From positions 62,001-126,000 of the forward strand of contig DVLI01000007.1 of NCBI GenBank assembly GCA_018715595.1: DNA of 64,000 nt. The letters run 5' to 3'. Each line of letters starts with the position of its first letter. Within the stretch, counting starts at the first letter, position 1. The position numbers were made by a program, and so were the translations under genes. This DNA is from Candidatus Caccoplasma merdavium (GTDB taxonomy: Bacteria > Bacteroidota > Bacteroidia > Bacteroidales > UBA11471). The notes beneath the pieces are model-generated. The model did not search any database. It worked only from the letters and a program-made list of their open reading frames with translations, and was not told the origin of the DNA. Positions 7,640 through 16,664 of this stretch are shown here, piece after piece.

Positions 7640-9631
7640 TTATAATGTGTCGAGGTCGACTTCGATTTTTGCGAGTCTTGCACTGAGTTTCAGTTGCAGG
7701 TATTGTGTGCTGCGCAGAGCCCCGCTTTCGAGACCTTCACTCAGGCTTCCATCGATGCGGTATCGCAAGTCAGTGATCGATTTCAGGGCACCGTTGCTGT
7801 TCTCGGTGAGTCGAATGACGATTTTCCCGGTTGAGGGTGTCGGGTCGTAGAGGCTCATGTCGGTTGCCCCGGCGATGATTCCCTTGCCGTTTTCATCGCT
7901 GTTGAGGACTTCGAGGTCGATGCCTTTGATGATGCGGTAGTATTCGGGATTGTTGTCCTCTTCATCATCGATGACTCTCTCGTCGGCGGGAAGTTGCAGA
8001 TATTCTTCGGCCGAAATCTTTTGCAGTGGTTCGAGGGTAAATTCGAGGTCCAGCGGGAGGGTAGTCGTGTAGCTGGCGATAATGGCGGCCTCTTGCATGG
8101 AGAAGTCGGCGAATATGTCGTCGAGCCCGCCCTCAATCTCGGAGAAGTTGATGGCGAAGTTCTCACCGAACTCCATGGGTACGGTGATGTCGCAACTGAC
8201 CGAGACTTCACTGGGCTGGTTGTTGAGCAGTGCAATGTGTTCGACATTTTTGTCGGTTTGGGCCGAAACCGTGGCTTCGAGTGATGAGGGTATCTTGTTG
8301 TTGAGCAGGGCGGGAAGGTCGCCTTGTGCCCAGGTGTAGAGGGTGTCGTTGAGCCAGAATGTTTTCTTCTCGGCGTCGACCCAACTTGTGGTCGGCTCGC
8401 GTTGAGAAATGTAGATGTTGTTCTCGCTGGGAATCATTACATGGTTTGTCGCATCGTATGTGGCTTGGGCCATGTAGATGGTGTCGACGGTGATGGGTTC
8501 GGCGTTGAGACTTTCGCCATTACTGTCTTTGGGGTCGATAGTGAGGTGCGTCTTTACGGGAATACCCATGGGGTTGGTGGCGCATAGCTTGATGTAGGGG
8601 TTGGACAGGTCGAGGGTGATGTCGTTGCCTTCGAGGAAGTCGGGCATCGACCCGATTTCTATTGAGAACGATTCGTGGGCCGAAGCGTCGATGATACCGG
8701 CAATGCGGGTTATTTCAAGTTCTTCGATGGAGAAGTCGGTGCGTACTTGGGGTTGTGCGGCAAGGATTGTTCCCGCTCCATTCAACTCGATTTCTACCGA
8801 TGCGTTTCCGTCGAGCGTGAATTTGTTATTGACGATGTCGAGTATGTTTTCGTCCTCGCTGCTGGGCAGGAGAAGGAAATCGTTGGTCCCGTCGGGGCGG
8901 ATTTCACCACCACACAATCCGTAGATTTTGACGCTGATCGTGAATATTCCTTTTTCGGCGTTCTTTTGGGGAATGTAGAGGACATGGTCCCTGATGGCCA
9001 GCGGGTTTCCGTTGTCGTCGGTGTCTTCGAGCGTGACATCACCGATGTTGCCTGAGGGGGCGAGCATCAGCATGTGGGGCAGCGACATGGTCATGTCGGA
9101 GAGTTGCAATGCGAAATTGGCCGGGCCTTGCTCTTCATAAATTTCGGTGGTGATGGTGAGAACGGCCTCTTTGGGAGCATCGAAGAGAATCGTGTCGATG
9201 CGTTCGATTTCTTTCGAGATATTCAGTTCCGATGGGTCGACCGGAACGTCGGCCGATAAAGTGAGGGGTATCGAAGTGTTGAATTTGATACCATTTTCGA
9301 CCGCTGAAATGACTTCTTCGGGAAGTAAAATCTTCGTCGGTTCGATATTGGGAGCCAAACCGTTGCTTTGGTCGATGGCGACGCTCTGTATGGCTGCAAA
9401 CTCGGTTGTGGAACGGGTCGATTCGGAAATGTAATAAACGCTGTCGCCATTGATTTTCAAATTGTCATCGGTGCTGATGAGTTTCGACAATGTGAATTTG
9501 TCGGTTTCTCCGATGGGAATTGATATTCCATTCTCGGCAATCGTCACGTTCATGTCGATTTCCTTGTCATATTTGTTGTCTACGCAATTTGTCAACAACA
9601 AAAGACAGCAGGGAATGAGTAGTTTTTTCAT
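7640..9631 (-). CDS. Large lipoprotein of unknown function
   Basis: A 663-residue protein with a lipoprotein signal (lipobox LLTNC, Cys16). No catalytic motif is visible. The chain is acidic, rich in Thr/Ser/Asp and built of many predicted beta-strands, like the surface lipoproteins of Bacteroidales. Residues 120-330 and 400-600 contain repeated segments of the type IPLTLSADVPVDPSEL / LPLDLEFTLEPL, which suggest two or more related beta-sandwich units. It is the first gene of an operon with the DUF5723 barrel protein, and its promoter is about 70 bases upstream. It could be a partner or substrate of that barrel; this is inference from context. Confidence 0.75.
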   Translation of the reverse strand: MKKLLIPCCLLLLTNCVDNKYDKEIDMNVTIAENGISIPIGETDKFTLSKLISTDDNLKINGDSVYYISESTRSTTEFAAIQSVAIDQSNGLAPNIEPTKILLPEEVISAVENGIKFNTSIPLTLSADVPVDPSELNISKEIERIDTILFDAPKEAVLTITTEIYEEQGPANFALQLSDMTMSLPHMLMLAPSGNIGDVTLEDTDDNGNPLAIRDHVLYIPQKNAEKGIFTISVKIYGLCGGEIRPDGTNDFLLLPSSEDENILDIVNNKFTLDGNASVEIELNGAGTILAAQPQVRTDFSIEELEITRIAGIIDASAHESFSIEIGSMPDFLEGNDITLDLSNPYIKLCATNPMGIPVKTHLTIDPKDSNGESLNAEPITVDTIYMAQATYDATNHVMIPSENNIYISQREPTTSWVDAEKKTFWLNDTLYTWAQGDLPALLNNKIPSSLEATVSAQTDKNVEHIALLNNQPSEVSVSCDITVPMEFGENFAINFSEIEGGLDDIFADFSMQEAAIIASYTTTLPLDLEFTLEPLQKISAEEYLQLPADERVIDDEEDNNPEYYRIIKGIDLEVLNSDENGKGIIAGATDMSLYDPTPSTGKIVIRLTENSNGALKSITDLRYRIDGSLSEGLESGALRSTQYLQLKLSARLAKIEVDLDTL

Positions 9632-9698
9632 AGAGGAAATAACGTAAAAGGAAATATGCCTGTTTTTAGATTATATTACACACTCTATTAAAGGTTTA

Positions 9699-9706
9699 CA
9701 AAGTTA
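9699..9706 (-). promoter_or_regulatory. -7 box for the lipoprotein/DUF5723 operon
   Basis: Minus strand TAACTTTG matches TAnnTTTG. No good TTTG lies 19-21 bases further upstream; a candidate is 25 bases away. The predicted leader is about 60 bases and AT-rich. Confidence 0.5.
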
Positions 9707-10245
9707 AAGCTAATTTCTCAGATACGTGGTACAAATGGGGCGGTAATTTGTTGTGTTAACTTTATTTATATATTTTTGAATAAAAGAAAAGAACTCGTCG
9801 CCTCTGTGACCGGGGCGGGAGCTCTTTGAGAAACCGGAAGCGACATAGGCTCATGTTGGCCACCGAGTTTTCGCCCCGGAATGTGCCGGCATAAAATGAG
9901 GCGGCGGCTAAGACCAGAACATTGATTCTTGCCATTGAAAGAGCATTCTCGATGCGATACAGGGGCTTTTATGGTTGTTTTTTTGTAAAGTTTCCATGTT
10001 GTATATATTTGATTGTCTGGGTGATGAATAAATATGATTGCTCCATGTCGAATGAACCCGCCGGCTTGCTTCTGCGTCGGCAGGTAAAAGGTGGCACGCC
10101 ATGTCGGCGCGTGTAAAAATTGGAAAAGAGAGGCGGCCGGCAAACGCCATGCACTCTTGCCTATGTGTGGCAAGAGAAGGAAGAGGAGCGCAGTGAACAG
10201 ACCCCGGGCGACAGGGTGTGGCGGGTCTTCTTCATCGGGCGAACA
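9707..10245. other. Intergenic stretch, no supported gene
   Basis: About 540 bases between two leftward operons. A minus-strand ORF of 135 codons (9766-10173) has no recognisable family and an odd composition, so it is not called. An 8-bp hairpin (10154-10161 with 10169-10176) lies just after the ABC exporter gene but has no T-run. The right half is GC-rich and the left half AT-rich. Confidence 0.5.
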
Positions 10246-12072
10246 TCAGAATTGTTGCATGTCGACCAGGTGTTTGTAGTAGCCGTTGAGGGCAATCAGC
10301 TCTTCGTGGCGGCCGGCCTCCACGATTCGGCCCTCCTGCATCACGCAGATGAGGTCGGCATCTTTGATGGTCGACAGGCGGTGGGCGATGACTAAGGTCG
10401 TGCGGTTTTTCATGAGGTTTTCGAGGGCCTCCTGCACGAGCCGTTCCGACTCGGTGTCGAGAGCCGAGGTTGCCTCGTCGAGAATGAGAATGGGCGGGTT
10501 TTTGAGAATGGCGCGGGCGATGCTCACGCGTTGGCGTTGGCCACCCGAAAGCCGGCAGCCCCGGTCGCCGATGGGGGTGTCGTAACCTTGCTCGGTGGCC
10601 ATGATGAAGTCGTGTGCGTTGGCGATGCGGGCAGCCTCCTCGACCTCCTCCTGGGTGGCGTCGCTCACTCCGAAGGTGATGTTGTTGTAGAAGGTGTCGT
10701 TGAACAGTATGGCCTCTTGGTTCACATTGCCCATCATGGCGCGCAGGTCGAATACCTTCATGTCCTTGATGTTGACGCCGTCGATGTAGATACCCCCCTT
10801 GTCGACGTCGTAGAAGCGGGGCAGGAGGTCGGCCATGGTCGATTTTCCCGAGCCCGATTGGCCGACGAGGGCTACCGTCTGCCCTTTCTTTATGGTCAGG
10901 TTCACGTCTTTGATAACCCACTCTTCGTTGTACTTGAACCATACGTTGCGGTATTCGATGGCGTTGTTCAGGACCACGTCGGTTACCGGCTTTTCGGGGT
11001 TCTTGATGGGGTTCTCGGTCGAGAGGATTTTGTCGACACGCTCCATGGCGGCCAATCCGCGTTGTATGGTGTAGGCGGCCTTGGTGAGGTCTTTGGCGGG
11101 GTTGATGATGCTGTAAAAGATGATGAGGTAGTAGATAAATTCTCCGGCGTTGATGACGCTGTTGCCGCGCAAGATGAGGGCGCCGCCAAACCACAGCACG
11201 ATGGCGATGGTCGTGGTACCCAGGAATTCGCTCATCGGGTGGGCGAGAGCCTGCCGGCGTCCGATGCGGTTGGTCGTGCGGTAGAAGAGGTTGTTGGCCG
11301 ATGAAAACCGTTGGTAGATGCGGTTCTCGGCATTGAAGGCTTTGATGATGCGCAAGCCGCCCAGCGTCTCTTCGATTTGGGCCATCAGGCCGCCCCATTG
11401 CTGTTGGGCGTCGAGCGAGGTGCGTTTCAGCGATTTGCCCACACGGCCCATGACAAATCCCGCCAGCGGCAGCAGCACCAGGACGAAGAGGGTGAGTTGC
11501 CAACTGAGAATGAACATGGTGGTGAGGTAGCTGATAATCATGATGGGGTTCTTGAATATCATGTCGAGCGAGGTCATGATGGAGTTCTCGACCTCGGCCA
11601 CGTCGCCGGTCATGCGCGACATGATGTCGCCCTTGCGTTCGGTGGTGAAGAAGCCGATGGGCAGGCTCACCACTTTGCGGTAGACAAAGTTGCGAATGTC
11701 GCGGACGACGCCACCGCGTAGGGGTATGATGCAGGCCGAGCTCAGGTAGCTCGTCATGGTCTTGGCGAAAGTCATGACGATGAGCCACACGCCGAGCAGC
11801 ATGAGAGTCCAGATGGCGCCGTGGACCTTGATTTGTTCCGACACCAGCCAGTAGAAGTTGTTGATGACGACATCTTTCAAGTCGCCTTCGCCCCAAGGTA
11901 TGAAAGAGTAAGTGGCTTCGCTCGTCTTGAAGAGAATTTCCAAGATGGGGATAATCAACATAAACGAGAAGATGCTCAGCAGGGTCGAAAGCAGGTTGAA
12001 AAATATATTGAGAATCAGGTATTTCTTGTAGGGGGGGACAAACCGCAGCAGGAGTTTGAAAAGCTCTTTCAT
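10246..12072 (-). CDS. MsbA-type ABC exporter (half-transporter)
   Basis: A 608-residue protein with an N-terminal six-helix ABC exporter domain (about 15-325) and a C-terminal ATPase domain (about 375-600). The ATPase carries Walker A GQSGSGKST, signature LSGGQRQR, Walker B LILDEATSALD and the H-loop AHRLS. It works as a homodimer in the inner membrane; lipid A or another lipid is the usual MsbA-type substrate, but drug export is equally possible. The open frame extends upstream to 12177. ATG 12072 is chosen because the protein then begins like the family (MKELFKLLLRF) and because the -7 promoter box (12099-12106) lies inside the extension, which would not be transcribed. It stands alone, with no adjacent lipid A gene. 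Confidence 0.93.
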   Translation of the reverse strand: MKELFKLLLRFVPPYKKYLILNIFFNLLSTLLSIFSFMLIIPILEILFKTSEATYSFIPWGEGDLKDVVINNFYWLVSEQIKVHGAIWTLMLLGVWLIVMTFAKTMTSYLSSACIIPLRGGVVRDIRNFVYRKVVSLPIGFFTTERKGDIMSRMTGDVAEVENSIMTSLDMIFKNPIMIISYLTTMFILSWQLTLFVLVLLPLAGFVMGRVGKSLKRTSLDAQQQWGGLMAQIEETLGGLRIIKAFNAENRIYQRFSSANNLFYRTTNRIGRRQALAHPMSEFLGTTTIAIVLWFGGALILRGNSVINAGEFIYYLIIFYSIINPAKDLTKAAYTIQRGLAAMERVDKILSTENPIKNPEKPVTDVVLNNAIEYRNVWFKYNEEWVIKDVNLTIKKGQTVALVGQSGSGKSTMADLLPRFYDVDKGGIYIDGVNIKDMKVFDLRAMMGNVNQEAILFNDTFYNNITFGVSDATQEEVEEAARIANAHDFIMATEQGYDTPIGDRGCRLSGGQRQRVSIARAILKNPPILILDEATSALDTESERLVQEALENLMKNRTTLVIAHRLSTIKDADLICVMQEGRIVEAGRHEELIALNGYYKHLVDMQQF

Positions 12073-12098
12073 AACATCTACGTCTTTATTTGGCGCCG

Positions 12099-12106
12099 CA
12101 AAGATA
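12099..12106 (-). promoter_or_regulatory. -7 box for the ABC exporter gene
   Basis: Minus strand TATCTTTG matches TAnnTTTG exactly. It places the transcript start about 20 bases before ATG 12072 and so fixes that start codon. The -33 element is weak. Confidence 0.6.
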
Positions 12107-12166
12107 CGATAAAATATGCAGGATAAAATTTTTTTTGCATCTCTTTTCTTTCTTCTCCGGCCGATG

Positions 12167-12174
12167 TATCTTTG
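12167..12174 (+). promoter_or_regulatory. -7 box upstream of the structured leader
   Basis: TATCTTTG matches TAnnTTTG. It gives a transcript start near 12181, exactly where the base-paired leader begins. The nearest TTTG is 29 bases upstream, so the -33 element is poor. Confidence 0.55.
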
Positions 12175-12180
12175 CATGCT

Positions 12181-12290
12181 CTATGGAGCGGTTCCCATGC
12201 GGCAGCGATTATATACACATGGGCTCCCGGGGAGCCTCTCCGTTTTGCCGCTGGGCAGGTGATTTTATTCTGTGCTCGGAACCGCTTTGG
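12181..12290 (+). ncRNA. Candidate structured leader or small RNA
   Basis: A 9-bp long-range stem pairs AGCGGTTCC (12187-12195) with GGAACCGCT (12278-12286) around an 82-base interior. Inside it, GCGGCA (12199-12204) pairs with TGCCGC (12246-12251), and GGCTCC...GGAGCC near 12222-12236 forms a short GC-rich hairpin. CCCATG (12194-12199) could instead pair with CATGGG (12218-12223), which would compete with the other two. It does not match riboswitch classes that I could recall. It may be the 5' leader of the beta-barrel gene at 12414 or an independent RNA. Confidence 0.4.
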
Positions 12291-12413
12291 AATGCCGGCG
12301 TGTTACCATCTGTTAAATCCCATCAAAAAACAACCTCCGCCATTAAACCCTTTTCTGTTTAAAACGTCAAAGCAACAAAAATCGAAAACAACATTTAAGA
12401 AATCGCGAGACAA

Positions 12414-15335
12414 ATGAAACAATATCTTCTTCTCGGCTTGCTCTTTTGTATAAGTGTGTCGAGTTTCGCTCAATTTCCCGGACGTCCTCCCATGCGAATG
12501 GAAGGGGGTGGCCCAGATGCCGAAGACCCGAATCAGTCGGAATATTTTATCGCGGGGCAGGTGTATGACGAGAAAAACGCCCCCATGGTGGCCGTCTCGG
12601 TGCGATTGCTCTCGGCCGCCGACAGTTCGTTGATAAACGGCACCGGGACGATGACCGATGAGATGGGAAAGTTTACCATCAAGAACCTGAAACGGGGCGA
12701 TTATCTTGTCAATGTCTCTTTCTTGGGTTACAAGCCTATATATAAGCCGGTAAAACTGTTGCGGGTACAGCCCTCGGCATCGTTGGGAGCCATGCAGATG
12801 GAACCTGACGCCATACTCTTGGGCGAAGCCGTGGTTACGGCCGTCGTGCCTCCCGTGGTGGCCAAGGAAGATACGTTGGAGTTCAATGCCGACTCCTACA
12901 AGACGCAGCCCAATGCCGTCGTGGAAGACATGTTCAAGAAATTGCCCGGCGTCGAGGTCGATGAAGACGGGAAAATTACCGTGCAAGGGAAAGAGGTGAC
13001 AAAAATTCTTATCGATGGCGAGGAATTCTTTACCGATGACCCCAAAGTGGCTTCGAAAAACCTCCCGGCCAACATGGTGGAGAAAATCCAGGTTGTCGAC
13101 CGCAAATCCGATGAAGCCCGTTTTTCGGGGGTCGATGACGGGGAAGAAGAGACCGTGATAAATCTCACCGTGAAAGAAGGCATGAAACAGGGTTGGTTCG
13201 GTACGGGACAAGCCGGTGGCGGTACCGAGATGAATGATCTCAAAGGCATGTATGAGCTCAATGCCATGGCCAACCGCTTTATCGACAACAACCAGTACTC
13301 TTTCCTTGGAAGTCTCAACAATACCAATAACCAAGGAGCCAGCGACCTCGGCTCTTCGATGTTCTCGGGCAGCAGCCGCATGATGAGCGGTGGAAACCGG
13401 GGAACCGGAACGGCAGGAATGGTCGGTGGAAATTTCAATGTGGGAAATAAGGAGAAGACTTTCCGCATCGGAGGAGATGTGGGGTATATGGGTAACGACC
13501 GTTATTACAAGAGCCGCAGCGAGCAGCAGAATTTCCTCACCAACGACAGTTCGTCATTTGTCAAACGCGAAGGCGAGAACATCAACCGCAGTCATAACTT
13601 CCGGGTGAATTTGCGCTTGCGCTGGGAAATCGATACTCTCACGAGGTTGGAGTTTATGCCCCGCTTCGGATTCAATAAGTCGCATTTTGAAAATAACGGT
13701 TATTCCGAAACCATGGGCGGATATCGAGATGCAGAGTTGGCCGACCGCGACAGCGTCAACGACCAACGTACCAATTCTTGGAGCGATGCGCACGGGTATA
13801 ATTTCTCGGGACGGTTCAGTTTCAGCCGGGCGTTCAAGAGCGACCCGCGCCGCCGGTTCAGTTTCAGTTTCAATTACAGCACCAACCGTTATGAAGAGAA
13901 CGGACACACTGACGATGTCTTGAATTTCTACCGGACCGGCATCCTCGACTCTACCCGCCTGCAAAACGACGACAACATTCAGTCGGGAGCTTCCTACAAT
14001 GCGCGCGTTACTTATGTGGAGCCGCTGTCGGACCACTACTACCTCAACTTCGTCTACCAATATCGCTACAACAACAGCAACTCCGACGCCTATACCTACA
14101 ATGTCGATGAAGATGGCTTTTTTGTCGACCTCGATTCGCTCGGAATGCCGTTGGCCGACGAGAATTACAGCAACGTTTCCCGCAGCCGCTACAAGACGCA
14201 TCGCGGTGAAGTGTCCATTCGCGGTGTCTACACCAAGATGAATTTCAACGTGGGCGTCAACCTCGAACACCAGAAACGGGAAACCCGTTACCTCTTCGGC
14301 GCGAATACCGGGAACGACATTACCCAGTATGCCCTCAATTTCTCGCCGACTTTCCGCCTGCGTTACCGCATTACAAAGCACAAGAATTTGAGGTTCGACT
14401 ACCGGGGCAGTACCTCGCAACCATCGGCTCGCCAGTTGCAGGCGACACCCGATATTACCAACCCTCTCAATATATATATTGGTAATCCCGAGTTGAAATC
14501 GGAGTTCTCTCACCGGGTTTGGATGCGTTATAACTCCTACAACATCGACACCTACCAGTCGTTCTCCATCGGAGTCGATGCCCGTGCCACACAGAACGGT
14601 ATCGTGGAGAAAACCATCTATAATGCCGATGGAGGCCGCACCCGCACTCCTGTCAATGTCAACGGTGAATGGAACGCATCGTTGTGGGCTTTCTACAACA
14701 TGCCGTTCAAACGCAATAAAAAATTCAGTTTCAATTCAAGCACGCGTTTGGCTTATGACAATTCTGTGGGTTTTGTCTCTTTGAACCGCGATGCCAACAG
14801 CGAGAAAAACATTTCCCGCAATACCAATATCCGCGAGAATCTCTCGTTGCGCTACTCTTCGGAACTGTTCAATGCCAGCATCGGCGGAAACTATGCTCTC
14901 TCGTATGTGACAAATACCATGCAGACCGACAATAACCAGACGACCATGGATTTCGGTGCACGGGCCGAGATAGACTGGTTCCTCCCCTGTGGTGTTTCCA
15001 TCGGCTCGGATTGCCGCTACCGGGGTACCGCCGGTTATGCCGAAGGGTATAACCAGCACAAGGTCATCTGGAATGCCTCCATTGCCTACTCGTTCCTCGA
15101 AAAGAAAAATGCCACGATTCGGTTCAAGGTCTATGACATTCTGCAACAGAATACCAACATCAGCCGTTCGGTGACCGGTACCTATATCCAAGACCAGGAG
15201 ACCAACGCCATAGGCAGCTACTGCATGCTCTATTTTGCCTACCAGTTCAATACCATCGGAGGCCGGGGCAATGGCGGAGGCGGCGGCCCGCAAGGCCCCG
15301 GTGGATATGGTCCTCGTGGATATGGACGTTTCTAA
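12414..15335 (+). CDS. Outer-membrane beta-barrel protein, TonB-receptor-like
   Basis: A 973-residue protein with a signal peptide (about 1-20). A carboxypeptidase-regulatory-like beta-sandwich covers about 43-125 (IAGQVYDEKNAPMVAVSV ... GKFTIKNLKRGDYLVNVSF). A TonB-dependent-receptor plug-like region follows at about 150-260 (VVEDMFKKLPGVEVDEDG, ILIDGEEFFTDDP). The rest is a large beta-barrel of the outer-membrane beta-barrel family common in Bacteroidota. The last residues after about 945 are a Gly/Pro-rich tail ending in a C-terminal Phe, as in barrel-assembly signals. No SusD partner is adjacent, so it is not a classical SusC gene. Substrate unknown. It is preceded by a 230-base leader with a candidate RNA structure and followed by a terminator. 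Confidence 0.88.
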   Translation: MKQYLLLGLLFCISVSSFAQFPGRPPMRMEGGGPDAEDPNQSEYFIAGQVYDEKNAPMVAVSVRLLSAADSSLINGTGTMTDEMGKFTIKNLKRGDYLVNVSFLGYKPIYKPVKLLRVQPSASLGAMQMEPDAILLGEAVVTAVVPPVVAKEDTLEFNADSYKTQPNAVVEDMFKKLPGVEVDEDGKITVQGKEVTKILIDGEEFFTDDPKVASKNLPANMVEKIQVVDRKSDEARFSGVDDGEEETVINLTVKEGMKQGWFGTGQAGGGTEMNDLKGMYELNAMANRFIDNNQYSFLGSLNNTNNQGASDLGSSMFSGSSRMMSGGNRGTGTAGMVGGNFNVGNKEKTFRIGGDVGYMGNDRYYKSRSEQQNFLTNDSSSFVKREGENINRSHNFRVNLRLRWEIDTLTRLEFMPRFGFNKSHFENNGYSETMGGYRDAELADRDSVNDQRTNSWSDAHGYNFSGRFSFSRAFKSDPRRRFSFSFNYSTNRYEENGHTDDVLNFYRTGILDSTRLQNDDNIQSGASYNARVTYVEPLSDHYYLNFVYQYRYNNSNSDAYTYNVDEDGFFVDLDSLGMPLADENYSNVSRSRYKTHRGEVSIRGVYTKMNFNVGVNLEHQKRETRYLFGANTGNDITQYALNFSPTFRLRYRITKHKNLRFDYRGSTSQPSARQLQATPDITNPLNIYIGNPELKSEFSHRVWMRYNSYNIDTYQSFSIGVDARATQNGIVEKTIYNADGGRTRTPVNVNGEWNASLWAFYNMPFKRNKKFSFNSSTRLAYDNSVGFVSLNRDANSEKNISRNTNIRENLSLRYSSELFNASIGGNYALSYVTNTMQTDNNQTTMDFGARAEIDWFLPCGVSIGSDCRYRGTAGYAEGYNQHKVIWNASIAYSFLEKKNATIRFKVYDILQQNTNISRSVTGTYIQDQETNAIGSYCMLYFAYQFNTIGGRGNGGGGGPQGPGGYGPRGYGRF

Positions 15336-15366
15336 TCGACAAGACAATCTCGGGTCATAGGAAAAA

Positions 15367-15403
15367 GAAGGCCGTGAAACATTTTGAAATCACGGCCTTC
15401 TTT
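15367..15403 (+). terminator. Terminator after the beta-barrel gene
   Basis: An 11-bp perfect stem (15367-15377 with 15390-15400) with a 12-base loop. A short T-run follows on the plus strand and a longer one on the minus strand. The apbE promoter overlaps it. Confidence 0.8.
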
Positions 15404-15412
15404 GTATCTTTG
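15383..15412 (+). promoter_or_regulatory. apbE promoter nested in the upstream terminator
   Basis: TTTG at 15383-15386 lies in the terminator loop. An 18-base spacer follows, then TATCTTTG at 15405-15412. The predicted leader is about 90 bases before ATG 15510. Confidence 0.65.
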
Positions 15413-15509
15413 CTCGTGTATCTTTTCTCCCGGGTGACGGAGGCTTTTCTCCTTCGATGCAGAGAGGGAAGCGACGTGCTTGCACCGGGATCGGAAAAAA
15501 CAGAAGCGT

Positions 15510-16535
15510 ATGAGAAACAAGAGAGGCTGGTTGGCCTGTGTTGCGTGTCTGCTGGTTTTTGCCGGCATTGCCCTTTGGCGGCAATGCGATGCCCCGGCGG
15601 CTTCGTCCTATCGGCACAACGAAGGACTGGTGTTCAATACCATTTACCACTTTACCTATCAATCCGATGAGGATTATCAGTCGCAAATCGAGGAAGAATT
15701 GAGGCGTTTCGATGCTTCACTCTCGCCGTTCAATCCCACCTCGATTATCTCCCGCTTCAACCGCAATGATACGGCGGTGGTTGCCGACGCATGGTTTGAG
15801 CGGGTCTTCGACCGTTCCAAGGAGATATGGCGCGATACCGAAGGCGCGTTCGACCCTACCGTTTCACCTCTCATCAACGCATGGGGCTTCGGCTTCAAGA
15901 GCGGTGTCGCCGTGACACCCGAGGTCGTTGACAGCTTGTGGCACTTGGTGGGTATGGAGCGTATGGAACTCGTCGACGGGCGCCTTTACAAGGACGACCC
16001 CCGCATGACGCTCAATTTCTCGGCCATAGCCAAAGGCTATGCTGTCGATGTGGTCGCTTCGTTCCTGCGCGGGAAAGGGGTCGAGAATTACCTGGTCGAG
16101 ATCGGCGGAGAAATTGCCGCCCGTGGGCGCAACAGCCGTGGAGAAGCCTGGCGGGTGGGGATTGACACCCCCGACGAGTCGAATGTTGCCGGCGGGCAAA
16201 TCGAGGCGGTCGTGCTGCTCGATGATGCCGCCCTGGCCACCTCGGGCAATTATCGCAACTTCCGCATCGTCGACGGCCATCGGGTCGCCCACACCATCAA
16301 TCCGGCCACGGGTTACCCCGTGCAACATAGCCTGTTGAGCGCCACTGTGCTGGCCTCGGATTGCATGACGGCCGATGCCTATGCCACGGCGTTTATGGTG
16401 CTGGGTGTCGAGAAGAGTCTCGAAATTGCCGCCCGTCACCCCGGAATGGAAGCCTACCTGATCTATGCCGTCGATACGGCGACGACAGCGGTGGCCATGA
16501 CGCCCGGCATGAAGACATTTCTTTTCGGTGAGTGA
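15510..16535 (+). CDS. apbE: FAD:protein FMN transferase ApbE
   Basis: About 341 residues from ATG 15510; a TTG ten codons earlier is less likely. A hydrophobic N-terminal segment (about 5-25) exports or anchors the protein, as usual for ApbE. Conserved parts are EELRRFDASLSPFNP, the FAD-binding core FSAIAKGYAVDVVA and EIGGEIAARG, and the C-terminal HTINPATGYPVQ. ApbE uses FAD to attach FMN to threonines of flavoproteins such as the Na+-translocating NADH:quinone oxidoreductase and Rnf subunits; no such target gene is nearby. The gene has its own promoter. Confidence 0.95.
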   Translation: MRNKRGWLACVACLLVFAGIALWRQCDAPAASSYRHNEGLVFNTIYHFTYQSDEDYQSQIEEELRRFDASLSPFNPTSIISRFNRNDTAVVADAWFERVFDRSKEIWRDTEGAFDPTVSPLINAWGFGFKSGVAVTPEVVDSLWHLVGMERMELVDGRLYKDDPRMTLNFSAIAKGYAVDVVASFLRGKGVENYLVEIGGEIAARGRNSRGEAWRVGIDTPDESNVAGGQIEAVVLLDDAALATSGNYRNFRIVDGHRVAHTINPATGYPVQHSLLSATVLASDCMTADAYATAFMVLGVEKSLEIAARHPGMEAYLIYAVDTATTAVAMTPGMKTFLFGE

Positions 16536-16604
16536 CAAATTGTTGTCAAATAGTCTAGGCGGCTCTCTTTTTGTCGCGAGCGATACGAAACGGGAATAAA
16601 ATTC

Positions 16605-16634
16605 TTTATATAACGAATAATCTTTGTATATTTG
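16605..16634 (+). promoter_or_regulatory. Promoter of the aminotransferase gene
   Basis: TATATTTG at 16627-16634 matches TAnnTTTG. A weak TTTA lies at 16605-16608, with an 18-base spacer. The box covers the upstream alternative start (16632), so translation must begin at ATG 16665. Confidence 0.6.
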
Positions 16635-16664
16635 CAATCTCGAACAATACAAAAACTTAGAAAG

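Noticed and set aside
9766-10173. 135-codon minus-strand ORF in an intergenic gap
   Set aside because: No recognisable family, mixed composition and no promoter; listed only as an unoccupied region.
10232-11896. 554-codon minus-strand ORF rich in Arg/His/Pro
   Set aside because: Another frame of the ABC exporter gene. The exporter frame has Walker A/B and the signature motif.
12073-12177. 35-residue N-terminal extension of the ABC exporter
   Set aside because: It contains the -7 promoter box, and the family begins at the inner ATG.
12181-12290. Known riboswitch (cobalamin, TPP, SAM) or SRP RNA
   Set aside because: The conserved core sequences of those RNAs, as far as they can be recalled, are not present; kept only as an unnamed structured element.
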